Both the position numbers and the translations under genes were made by a program. Below, in pieces: positions 1 to 6,178 of a stretch of 6,398 nt of DNA. The stretch's first letter is position 1; every line of letters starts with the position of its first letter. Origin of the DNA: Prevotellaceae bacterium (GTDB lineage: Bacteria; Bacteroidota; Bacteroidia; Bacteroidales; UBA932); the NCBI GenBank assembly GCA_031273285.1, contig JAISSE010000152.1, positions 1 to 6,398 on the forward strand, in the 5' to 3' direction. The notes under the pieces were generated by a model, which ran no database searches, had not been told where the DNA came from, and saw nothing but the letters and a program-made list of their open reading frames with translations.

Positions 1-612
1 ATGATTGCGGTTTTTTACGCAGTCGATGCACAGTCTCAAACCTCCAAAGTGGAGGAATTTATCAACAAATACTCCGAACAGGAGGGCGCCACTTATGTGG
101 AATTATCAAAAACCATGCTTGATGCAACATTTAATAATGATGCCTACAAATTTGACATTTACGCAATGGGTTTTACTACTATTGTTACGGAAAAAACGGA
201 AAAACTTACTGCCGACGGACGAATAGACAGTTTATTCACTCCGGTGATAACGACAATTCCAACGACAGTCCAAAAGTCGGGTACTTCAAACACAGGGGAC
301 AAGAAAAATTATCCGCAGAAATTAAAAAGTCTTATACTGAATGACAACAGTAAAGTTGCCGAATTGAAACAGGCGCTGAACGGGTACGAAATCCTGATGA
401 CATCGAAAAAAGGGAAAGTAACCGAAGCAACTTATTTCCACGACCCCGGCACTGCCGATAAAAAAGAAATAGTGATAATGAAACATCAGGAGAAACAACT
501 GTCAGTAACTTACATGCAGGGCAATCTGGATGTAAGGTTGCTGCAATTGTACCTTACGTACATGAAAATAAAATTAAGCCAGTTGGGCATGGTGGATATG
601 TTTCATTATTGA
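1..612 (+). CDS. DUF4252-like secreted protein, 5' end probably cut by window edge
   Basis: This encodes a 203-residue protein ending in TGA at 610-612. It resembles the DUF4252 family, small exported Bacteroidota proteins of unknown function. The resemblance rests on the opening VEEFINKYSEQEGATYVELS, a central charged stretch, and the ending pattern of a 'GYEILM..KKGKV' strand, a 'LSVTYMQGNLDV' strand and a C-terminal helix. The first residues, MIAVFYAVDAQSQ, look like the end of a signal peptide with cleavage near AQ-S. They lack the basic start and full hydrophobic core, so the true start probably lies upstream and the ATG at base 1 is likely an internal methionine. A region rich in Thr, Ser and Lys (about residues 80-105) looks like a linker. 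The gene converges on pyrE. The family call is from memory of sequence pattern, not a search. Confidence 0.75.
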   Translation: MIAVFYAVDAQSQTSKVEEFINKYSEQEGATYVELSKTMLDATFNNDAYKFDIYAMGFTTIVTEKTEKLTADGRIDSLFTPVITTIPTTVQKSGTSNTGDKKNYPQKLKSLILNDNSKVAELKQALNGYEILMTSKKGKVTEATYFHDPGTADKKEIVIMKHQEKQLSVTYMQGNLDVRLLQLYLTYMKIKLSQLGMVDMFHY

Positions 613-617
613 CGGAC

Positions 618-640
618 GAAAACGCCTCCCCGCCGTTTTC
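618..640 (+). terminator. weak hairpin just after the DUF4252-like gene
   Basis: GAAAACG (618-624) pairs perfectly with CGTTTTC (634-640) around a 9-base loop, starting six bases after the stop codon. An alternative fold pairs CGCCG (631-635) with CGGCG (641-645). No T-run follows, so intrinsic termination is only a possibility. The large inverted repeat at 658-771 may do the job instead. Confidence 0.3.
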
Positions 641-657
641 CGGCGACAGGCTGTAGA

Positions 658-771
658 GAAAGAGATGTTTTTTAAACGCAAAGTTCGCAAAGAATTTTCG
701 CAGAGGGCGCAAAGGGAATATTGTCAACGATATAAACTTTGCGACCTCTGTGTTTAAAAAATGTCTCTTTC
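658..771. repeat. long imperfect inverted repeat between convergent genes, built of CGCAAAG heptamers
   Basis: The left arm (658-692) and right arm (737-771) are 35 bases each and complementary at 30 positions. Three more positions give G.U pairs if the plus strand is transcribed, leaving two mismatches; the loop is 44 bases. The arms contain runs of six T and six A. CGCAAAG or a one-base variant occurs directly at 677, 686, 699 and 708, and inverted at 737-743 and 746-752. The element fills the gap between the DUF4252-like gene and pyrE, ending 18 bases from the pyrE stop. It could act as a two-way terminator, protect 3' ends, or be a non-autonomous mobile repeat. I see no flanking target duplication. 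Confidence 0.85.
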
Positions 772-789
772 GGGGCGGCGATAAAATCC

Positions 790-1425
790 TCAGACTGTTC
801 CCGTGTATTTATCGGGCGCTTCGCGCCATGTTTTCAGCAGTTCCAAATCTTTTTCCTCTATATAGTTCGATTTGACTGCTTCTTTCAGGAGGGTCGAGTA
901 ATTGCTGAGCGTGTGGAAATCGCACTTTGCAGCCTCGAAATTCCGTCGTGCCGTATCAAATTCGTAGGAAAACACAGCCAGCAGACCGAGTACTTCGGCG
1001 GCGGCTTTCCTCAGGGCTTCGACGGCGGCGATACTGCTTAATCCCGTCGAAATCAGGTCTTCGATAACCGTAACTTTGGCACGTTCGGGAAGTTCTCCCT
1101 CAATCAGGTTTCCCAATCCGTGATCTTTAGCCGCTGTTCTGACATAAACAAACGGCAGGTTCAGCTCTTCGGCAACCATTATTCCGAGAGCTATGGCGCC
1201 GGTCGCCACCCCTGCAATCACTTCCGTTTCGGGATAAAGCTCTTTTATGCGCGCGGCAAAACTTTTGCAGACCGATTTTCGCGCTTCGGGGTACGACAAT
1301 ATTTTTCTGTTGTCGCAGTATATGGGCGATTTCCAGCCCGACGCCCATGTAAAAGGTTTGTTTACACTCAATTTCACCGCCTTTATCTCCAAAAGTACGG
1401 ATGCTGTTTTATTCGCTGTATTCAT
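790..1425 (-). CDS. pyrE: orotate phosphoribosyltransferase
   Basis: This is a 211-residue cytoplasmic enzyme of de novo pyrimidine synthesis. It joins orotate and PRPP to give orotidine 5'-monophosphate, which OMP decarboxylase turns into UMP. Visible landmarks are the N-terminal FTWASGWKSPIYCDNR (about 25-40), corresponding to the conserved FxxxSGxxSP region; the flexible catalytic loop RTAAKDHGLGN (about 96-106) with its Lys-Asp-His; and the PRPP-binding loop VTVIEDLISTGLSS (about 118-131) with the adjacent acidic pair. The usual STGGSS is STGLSS here, a mild variation. Length is normal and the gene is complete, from ATG at 1425 to TGA at 790. The start overlaps the end of the upstream membrane-protein gene by 17 bases in another frame. 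The leader is nearly all A and T with no Shine-Dalgarno site, so translation is probably coupled to the upstream gene. No pyrimidine-responsive attenuator is visible before it. Confidence 0.96.
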   Translation of the reverse strand: MNTANKTASVLLEIKAVKLSVNKPFTWASGWKSPIYCDNRKILSYPEARKSVCKSFAARIKELYPETEVIAGVATGAIALGIMVAEELNLPFVYVRTAAKDHGLGNLIEGELPERAKVTVIEDLISTGLSSIAAVEALRKAAAEVLGLLAVFSYEFDTARRNFEAAKCDFHTLSNYSTLLKEAVKSNYIEEKDLELLKTWREAPDKYTGTV

Positions 1426-2455
1426 TTTTTATATTTTTATAATCCGAATTGACTGTTTCCCTGCTCATTTTGAGAAGAACTATCCCGATAAAAATCCAGA
1501 CCAGCTCTCTTATGCGCGTGATGATGCTCACAATGAACGCGGGACTTGAGGGCATCGCAAGAACCTCGAATGCAAGCATGTAACCGCCTTCCTTCGACGC
1601 TATCTGCATGGGGATGAAGAATACCATATTGGCAAACAGCGAGTAGCCCGCCGTTATTATTATCGCATCGAGAAACGACACGTGCAGGGCGGGAAACATG
1701 TCCGTCAGGGCAAACATAATGACATTCACCTCGCAGCACATCAGAAAGCGCGATGCAAGTTCGACAATGAACGACAGATAGAAAGCCGAACGCCTGTGAG
1801 TATGCAGATGCGAAATATGGTAATCCATCTCCTTCAGTTTATCCTGCTGCGTTTCGGTTATTCGCCCCGCCCATTTTTTGACGAACGGAATTTTTGTCAG
1901 TATCCTGAATGTGCGTACAATCAAACCTCTGCGATAGCCTCTGATAAACAGCAGTACGGCGAAAAAGAACGCGACGAACAGGGCGGACAGCAGCACAAAA
2001 GGTATCCATGCCGGTTTGAGAAATATCAAAACCAGAACAATCGAAATCATCCAGAATATGATGTGCGCAAATACATGCATCATCGAATACAATATCACGC
2101 AGGATGCCGCTTTTGCCGAACCCATATAGTCCCTCAAAAGTATGATTTTGTACGGTTCGCCTCCTATTTCGGCAAACGGGGTGATGTAGTTTATTGCAAA
2201 TCCGGTGATTGTTGTTCGCAGCAAAAATCCGAACGAAGGCTTTTTATCGCCTTTTTCGTTGTATATTATCATTTTCCATGCCAGGGCATTCAGCATATAA
2301 ATAAAAAACCACAGGAAAACGATGACGAAAAACCACAGTTTCATCTTTACCGCTCCCTGAATTATGGCGTCAATACCTATTTTACAGACCATAAAACCGA
2401 GAGCGGCAAAACCTGCCGACAATAAAAGCAGTTTATACAAGTTTCTTTTACTCAC
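1409..2455 (-). CDS. flippase-like / LPG-synthase transmembrane-family integral membrane protein
   Basis: This 348-residue inner-membrane protein has about seven to eight hydrophobic helices (roughly 8-24, 39-58, 80-95, 115-145, 150-171, 225-250, 262-283, 305-329). Family-type motifs are TPFAEIGGEPYK (about 92-103), FFIPMQIASKEGGY (about 279-292) and the final RIRELVWIFIGIVLL (about 314-328). These match the membrane half of lysylphosphatidylglycerol synthase (PF03706), which also occurs alone in YbhN-like proteins. There is no C-terminal aminoacyl-transfer domain, so it is not a full MprF. Such stand-alone proteins are often called flippase-like, but the substrate is unknown. The start is GTG at 2455, since no ATG lies in frame between it and the upstream gene, giving MSKRNLYK then the first helix. 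The TAA stop at 1409-1411 lies inside pyrE. It sits 42 bases after the TPR gene, probably in one transcript. Confidence 0.85.
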   Translation of the reverse strand: MSKRNLYKLLLLSAGFAALGFMVCKIGIDAIIQGAVKMKLWFFVIVFLWFFIYMLNALAWKMIIYNEKGDKKPSFGFLLRTTITGFAINYITPFAEIGGEPYKIILLRDYMGSAKAASCVILYSMMHVFAHIIFWMISIVLVLIFLKPAWIPFVLLSALFVAFFFAVLLFIRGYRRGLIVRTFRILTKIPFVKKWAGRITETQQDKLKEMDYHISHLHTHRRSAFYLSFIVELASRFLMCCEVNVIMFALTDMFPALHVSFLDAIIITAGYSLFANMVFFIPMQIASKEGGYMLAFEVLAMPSSPAFIVSIITRIRELVWIFIGIVLLKMSRETVNSDYKNIKNEYSE

Positions 2456-2497
2456 GCTCTTTATGTATAATTCCCGACCGTCAACCGGAACAGCGGA

Positions 2498-5497
2498 CTA
2501 TTCCGGAAGTGCGTTCAACTTTCGTTGTGCCTCCTCGATAACTCCGTCGTCCTGACGTTTATAGTTTTCTATTACCGATTCGTATGTCGCCTTTGCCTGT
2601 GCATTGTTATTCCTGATGGCATAAATCTCTCCAAGCACGATAAACGATTTTGCCACCCAGTAAAGCTGTCGCGAGTTTTCGCCGAAAGTGGTAACTTCGT
2701 CCTCCGCTTCCTTGTATTTTTTCTGTGCGAAATACGAGGCAATCAGCCGGTATTGGGCTTCGGCGTCTATCGCCTGATTGAGGTCTGTCGCCAGGGACTT
2801 GAATGTTTCCACAGCCTTGTCGTAATTGCCCGACTTCTGGTATGCCCGCCCGACTATCAGGTTTGCTTCTCTTTTCAGTTCCGGCGCTATCCCCGCTGAT
2901 GCGGCAACCACATTCGCCGAAACGGCAGCCCGCTCGTCGTCGCCCATGGCGGCATAAGAACGCATGAGACCAAGTTCGGCGTCGAACTTTCCGACGGGAG
3001 TCTGCGCCATGCTTTTGACCTGCGCGAAAGCCGCCGCCGCGTCGCTGTAGTTTTGCAGATTGTAATTTGCGCGGGCGATTCCCGACCATGCGGTTTCGGT
3101 GAATTCGTTTGCCGGCTGAGCGACAACGTAACCGTAACCGTTCAGAGCTTCGTTGTAATCCTGCTGTTTCAGCGCACAATCAGCCAGATAGAAATTCGCG
3201 GACGTCCGGAATATCCCCGCCGGATAATCTTCCAGATATTTTTTCATTGCAGGCAGAGCCTTTGCGCAGTCGCCGGTTTGATACAGCCGTTCTGCCGCCG
3301 TAAATATCAGAGAATCTTTTTCTGAGGGATTACTGATACCCCTGCCAACTCTGTTGGAATAGCTGATATATTCATCCATGCGGTTTTGTTCCATGTAGAT
3401 ATCTTTTATCCCTTCCATCGCATTCTGCGCCGCCGGCGAATTGGGAAACTGGTCGACAACCTGCTGATAATACGCGAGCGCCTTGTCGGGATTCCCCCTG
3501 TTCAGTTCGATTAATCCCAACTCGACCAGCGAGGTGGGATATACGGGCGACGAGCGGTATTTCGATACGACCGACTGAAATGCGGCAACCGCATCGTCGT
3601 ATTTCATCTGCTGCTGATATGTCCGTCCCAGCTCGTAATAGGCGGCGGGTATGCGGCTCGAATTGGGATACATGCGCGGGATATGTTTCAGTGCGTTGAT
3701 TTTAGCCTCGGCGCCGGCGGTAAAACCGAGCGATATTCCCCGCTGCAGGGCAGAATAGTCGGGATTGGAGATACCCAGACTTTCGCTTGTCGAGTAATTG
3801 TCCGCGGCAAGCCGGTAATCGCGTTTTTTGAAATAACAGTCGCCGATACGGTTGTAGCAGTCGCCGAGATACACGGTTTTTTTCGACGCATTCGCTTCAA
3901 AACTGATGTATTTCCTGAACCAGGTGAGCGCCTGTTCGTAGTTCTGCTCCTTGAAACAGCAGTATCCGATGTTGTAGTGGGCGATGCTGTATTCCGGCAG
4001 ATTGAACGAGCCGGCGGTGTTGATAAACGTTTGGAAAAGAGTGCGTGCCGCGCCGTAGTTTTCCAGAGCATACGTAGCGTTGGCTTTTCCGTAAATCGAC
4101 AGAGCCTTTACGGAATTGTCGGTACCCGGCACGGAGCCGTTTATGGCAAGGTCGAACATCGCTATGGCTTTGGCATAATCCTTTTTCTTCGCCAAATCGG
4201 CGCCGGCGGCAAAAGCGAGGCGCTGTATTGCCGACAGTTCCGTCGCCGAAAGGTTCGGGATGGATTGCAGCAGGTCGATTGCTTCGCTGTAATTGCCCTT
4301 TTTTGCGGCAGATGCGGCTCTGTAGGTCAGCAAATCCGAATTGTTGATTTCGGCGGGATATTTTTCGAGATATGCAAGCATCGGAGCTTCGTTGTTTTGC
4401 AGTTCCAGCGACAGTTTCGCATAGTTAAGAAAGGCATCCGCCTGCACCGTCCGGTCAAAATTCGCCTGCGAAGCTCTCATAAAAGCGCCCAGGGCATCCT
4501 GTTTGGCATTTGTCTGAATATAGCAGTCGCCCAGATGATAATCCGCCATCTGACTTAACGAATCTTTAGCGTTGGCTGCCGCCGATGCAAAACTGCGCGC
4601 CGCCGAAGCGTAGTTTGTATCCCGATAGGCGATAAAGCCTTTCAGGTAATAATCTTCGCGCGTCAGCTTCGAAACGGATTTTTCGTATTTATCGAGATAT
4701 TCCGCCGCTTTTTTAATGTTGCCCTTCTGCATGTACGCTTCGGCAAGAAGACGTGTAATTTCGCCCATCCTGCTTTCGGACGACAGGGACAGAAACTCTT
4801 CCCCGTCGGTGATGACCTTGTCGAAATTCTTTTGTATGAATGCAATCTGAAGCGTGTAATACGGCACTACCGAGGCATAGGAGGGGTTTGTCTTCAGGCG
4901 TTCGAAACCCTGGTCGGCAGTAACATAATTGCCTTTTTCGTATTCGATGTGCGAATAGTAGTATAAAGCGGCATCGGCATACATGTTTCTCTGGTCCTTG
5001 ATTTTCCGGAAATCGTCGACGGCGGCGTCCGTATTGCCCGACTTGTAGTTGCTGTAGCCCGATTTGAAGTAATATTCAGCCCGTTCCGCCGCCGGAACTT
5101 CGGATGCGGATATGCGCCCGAACGCTTCCGTTGCATCCCTGTATTTCCCTTTGCCGTACAGATAACGACCGTAGCCGAACACTGCCTCCGGATAACGGAT
5201 ATTTTTCGGTTTGGAGTTTATTATGCCCAGCAGCAGCGCTTCGGCGTTGCTCTGTTCGTTATACAGGGCAATCATGGTTTCGTAGAATGCAATATCGTCC
5301 TTTGTCAAAACGTTTTCGGACTCGGTTTTTGCCGCAGACAGCTTTTCCATGGATGCGCGATACATCTCCCTGTCGTATAAATCCGTAGCCTGCCTGAAAT
5401 ATCCGTCTTCGGCAGGATAGGGGTAAACACTCTGTGCTTCAATCCTGAAGACCGATACACAAATACATATTGCCGTGTATAAAAAATGTCGATTCAT
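2498..5497 (-). CDS. large exported tetratricopeptide-repeat protein
   Basis: This encodes 999 residues. MNRHFLYTAICICVSVF is a signal-peptide-like start with likely cleavage near EAQ-S (about 21-23); there is no lipobox, so a periplasmic or outer-membrane-attached protein is likely. From about residue 35 to the end the chain is degenerate TPR units of roughly 34 residues. Clear examples are at about 616-650 (YYELGRTYQQQMKYDDAVAA) and the next at about 652-686 (LGLIELNRGNPDKALAYYQQ), and the last at about 954-984. Many units fit TPR_16 or YbgF-like patterns. TPR arrays are protein-binding scaffolds; no enzyme domain is seen. A GTG in frame at 5521 would add eight residues (MNKFKINT), but the ATG at 5497 is preferred because it starts a normal signal peptide and follows an AT-rich leader. 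It is the first gene of the minus-strand unit. Proteins of this size and type are common in Bacteroidota, function mostly unassigned; the cell-envelope role is inference. Confidence 0.88.
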   Translation of the reverse strand: MNRHFLYTAICICVSVFRIEAQSVYPYPAEDGYFRQATDLYDREMYRASMEKLSAAKTESENVLTKDDIAFYETMIALYNEQSNAEALLLGIINSKPKNIRYPEAVFGYGRYLYGKGKYRDATEAFGRISASEVPAAERAEYYFKSGYSNYKSGNTDAAVDDFRKIKDQRNMYADAALYYYSHIEYEKGNYVTADQGFERLKTNPSYASVVPYYTLQIAFIQKNFDKVITDGEEFLSLSSESRMGEITRLLAEAYMQKGNIKKAAEYLDKYEKSVSKLTREDYYLKGFIAYRDTNYASAARSFASAAANAKDSLSQMADYHLGDCYIQTNAKQDALGAFMRASQANFDRTVQADAFLNYAKLSLELQNNEAPMLAYLEKYPAEINNSDLLTYRAASAAKKGNYSEAIDLLQSIPNLSATELSAIQRLAFAAGADLAKKKDYAKAIAMFDLAINGSVPGTDNSVKALSIYGKANATYALENYGAARTLFQTFINTAGSFNLPEYSIAHYNIGYCCFKEQNYEQALTWFRKYISFEANASKKTVYLGDCYNRIGDCYFKKRDYRLAADNYSTSESLGISNPDYSALQRGISLGFTAGAEAKINALKHIPRMYPNSSRIPAAYYELGRTYQQQMKYDDAVAAFQSVVSKYRSSPVYPTSLVELGLIELNRGNPDKALAYYQQVVDQFPNSPAAQNAMEGIKDIYMEQNRMDEYISYSNRVGRGISNPSEKDSLIFTAAERLYQTGDCAKALPAMKKYLEDYPAGIFRTSANFYLADCALKQQDYNEALNGYGYVVAQPANEFTETAWSGIARANYNLQNYSDAAAAFAQVKSMAQTPVGKFDAELGLMRSYAAMGDDERAAVSANVVAASAGIAPELKREANLIVGRAYQKSGNYDKAVETFKSLATDLNQAIDAEAQYRLIASYFAQKKYKEAEDEVTTFGENSRQLYWVAKSFIVLGEIYAIRNNNAQAKATYESVIENYKRQDDGVIEEAQRKLNALPE

Positions 5498-5545
5498 CGT
5501 ATTAATTTTAAATTTATTCACTATAAAAACAACCTAAGTAATGCG

Positions 5546-5580
5546 CAAAAGTACAAAAAAACATAATACATCGCCACAAA
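5546..5580 (-). promoter_or_regulatory. Bacteroidota-type promoter for the TPR-flippase-pyrE unit
   Basis: On the minus strand TACTTTTG (5553-5546) matches the TAnnTTTG -7 box known for the Bacteroidota primary sigma factor. A TTTG at 5580-5577 could be the -33 box, but the 23-base spacing is a little longer than the usual 19-21. Transcription would start near 5540, leaving a leader of about 40 AT-rich bases before the ATG at 5497. Confidence 0.6.
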
Positions 5581-5598
5581 TCCGCAAACTAAATTAAT

Positions 5599-5731
5599 AT
5601 CTGCGTGTAAATCTGTGATTTTACGTGCAGGATTCTTTACATGAATAACGGGATTGGAGAAGGATGATGGATGAAGTATGATGGATGATGGCACGCGGAC
5701 GACGCAGATTGAACGGATTTACAGGACGGAT
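5599..5731. repeat. imperfect inverted pair of an ATCTGCG/ATCTGTG-type short repeat
   Basis: ATCTGCGTGTAAATCTGTG at 5599-5617 reappears degenerate and inverted as CGGATTTACAGGACGGAT at 5714-5731, next to a further CGCAGAT at 5703-5709. The match is approximate and needs one small gap. The arms are separated by about 96 bases, so this looks more like two decayed repeat copies than a working hairpin. Confidence 0.5.
5664..5688. repeat. 11-base direct repeat, 14-base period
   Basis: ATGATGGATGA occurs exactly at 5664-5674 and again at 5678-5688, inside a GATG-rich simple-sequence stretch (5660-5691). It could arise by replication slippage; no function is apparent. Confidence 0.85.
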
Positions 5732-5760
5732 ACAGTGAATAACGAACAGTGAACAGTGAA
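5732..5760. repeat. ACAGTGAA short repeat, three copies
   Basis: ACAGTGAA occurs exactly at 5732-5739, 5746-5753 and 5753-5760, start spacing 14 then 7 bases, the last two overlapping by one base. It is a simple direct repeat in the divergent intergenic region with no visible function. Confidence 0.85.
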
Positions 5761-5808
5761 TAATGTCTGAACCGTGATTAAATGATTATCAATCATGCGT
5801 CGATTGGA

Positions 5809-5829
5809 AAAAAATCCGAAGGATTTTTT
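5809..5829. terminator. perfect AT-rich hairpin with A-run and T-run, possible two-way terminator
   Basis: AAAAAATCC (5809-5817) pairs perfectly with GGATTTTTT (5821-5829) around the three-base loop GAA. The stem has only two G-C pairs, so it is weak. The outer A and T runs give a T-tail in both directions. It lies between two divergent promoters with no gene ending into it, so its role is unclear. Confidence 0.4.
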
Positions 5830-5830
5830 A

Positions 5831-5888
5831 ATTCGTGAAATTAGAAAAAATTCGTACAAATTCGTGGTTAAAATTCGTGTTATTCGTG
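5831..5888. repeat. ATTCGTG heptamer array
   Basis: ATTCGTG occurs at 5831, 5860, 5873 and 5882, with the variant ATTCGTA at 5850. Start spacings are 19, 10, 13 and 9 bases. The array ends about 50 bases before the rightward -7 box. It may be a dispersed repeat of the phylum or a cluster of protein-binding sites; the sequence alone does not decide. Confidence 0.8.
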
Positions 5889-5914
5889 GATAAAAAAAAT
5901 ATTTGCGGAAAAAA

Positions 5915-5947
5915 TTTCGTCGATATAAAAAATTATTTTTATCTTTG
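5915..5947 (+). promoter_or_regulatory. Bacteroidota-type promoter, rightward
   Basis: TATCTTTG at 5940-5947 fits the TAnnTTTG -7 consensus. TTTC at 5915-5918 is a one-base-off -33 box at 21 bases spacing. Transcription would begin near 5953-5956, about 45 bases before the ATG at 6000. The following leader is AT-rich with AAGGA at 5981-5985, rather far from that ATG for a ribosome site. Confidence 0.65.
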
Positions 5948-5999
5948 CGCCCGAAACTTTGATTGAATTTTTGCGGCATTAAGGATAACAATTGTAAAC

Positions 6000-6119
6000 A
6001 TGAAGTGTTTAGTTACACATAGCGGGTCGAGAGAAAAAGCGGTTAATTACGAAGAAATTAACTGTTTGGCGCGATTGTTGCAGAGAGACTCAGCAAGTTA
6101 CGGATATTACACATATTAA
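6000..6119 (+). CDS. possible 39-residue leader peptide with tyrosine-rich end
   Basis: An ATG at 6000 opens a 39-codon frame beginning MKCLVTHSGSREKAV and ending SYGYYTY before TAA at 6117-6119. Four of the last six residues are tyrosine. It lies about 45 bases after a good promoter and just ahead of a GC-rich hairpin with a T-run, the layout of a transcription-attenuation leader. No signal peptide or membrane segment is visible, and I recognise no family. The RNA also carries a stem at 6040-6064 (GTTAATT with AATTAAC plus flanking pairs). The frame is short enough to be chance, and there is no close Shine-Dalgarno site, although this phylum often lacks one. The region may equally be an untranslated structured leader. 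Confidence 0.4.
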   Translation: MKCLVTHSGSREKAVNYEEINCLARLLQRDSASYGYYTY

Positions 6120-6122
6120 CTA

Positions 6123-6155
6123 TATCACGCGCACGCGCGTATAACAAAATTTTTT
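6123..6155 (+). terminator. GC-rich hairpin with T-run, possible attenuator
   Basis: ACGCG (6127-6131) pairs with CGCGT (6136-6140) around loop CACG. The stem extends by TAT (6123-6125) with ATA (6141-6143), with C6126 bulged. Six Ts follow at 6150-6155 after a six-base gap that includes AAAA, so it is a looser fit than a classic terminator. It starts four bases after the stop of the 39-codon frame. An alternative long-range pairing is GATTGTTG (6073-6080) with CAACAATC (6156-6163), flanking the tyrosine codons and hairpin. Confidence 0.4.
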
Positions 6156-6178
6156 CAACAATCCTATCGGGCTGCAAC

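Larger units (their letters stand above)
5498..5999. other. 502-base divergent intergenic region with promoters and short repeats
   Basis: No convincing gene is present. Outward-facing promoters lie near each end, for the TPR gene on the left and the 39-codon frame on the right. Between them are an imperfect inverted pair (5599-5617 and 5714-5731), an 11-base direct repeat with a 14-base period (5664-5688), ACAGTGAA three times (5732-5760), a small stem of ATGATT and AATCAT (5782-5796), an AT-rich hairpin (5809-5829) and an ATTCGTG array (5831-5888). A minus-strand frame at 5719-5991 is open but reads through these repeats and is rejected as a gene. Confidence 0.8.

Noticed and set aside
1682..2425. 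247-codon plus-strand frame opposite the flippase-like gene
   Set aside because: The product is rich in Gln, Arg, His and Tyr, as expected from the antisense of hydrophobic membrane-protein codons; the opposite strand has clear transmembrane and family motifs.
1409..2455. Full lysylphosphatidylglycerol synthase (MprF)
   Set aside because: Only the membrane part is present (348 residues); there is no cytoplasmic aminoacyl-transfer domain after the last helix.
3683..4558. 291-codon plus-strand frame inside the TPR gene
   Set aside because: It is antisense to a clear TPR coding sequence, has no recognisable domain, and its openness follows from the codon bias of the real gene.
5498..5521. GTG at 5521 as start of the TPR protein
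   Set aside because: It adds MNKFKINT before a normal signal peptide and occupies the AT-rich leader expected just upstream of the ATG at 5497.
5719..5991. 90-codon minus-strand frame in the divergent intergenic region
   Set aside because: It reads through the ATTCGTG and ACAGTGAA repeats and the AT-rich hairpin, with low-complexity product, and overlaps the rightward promoter.
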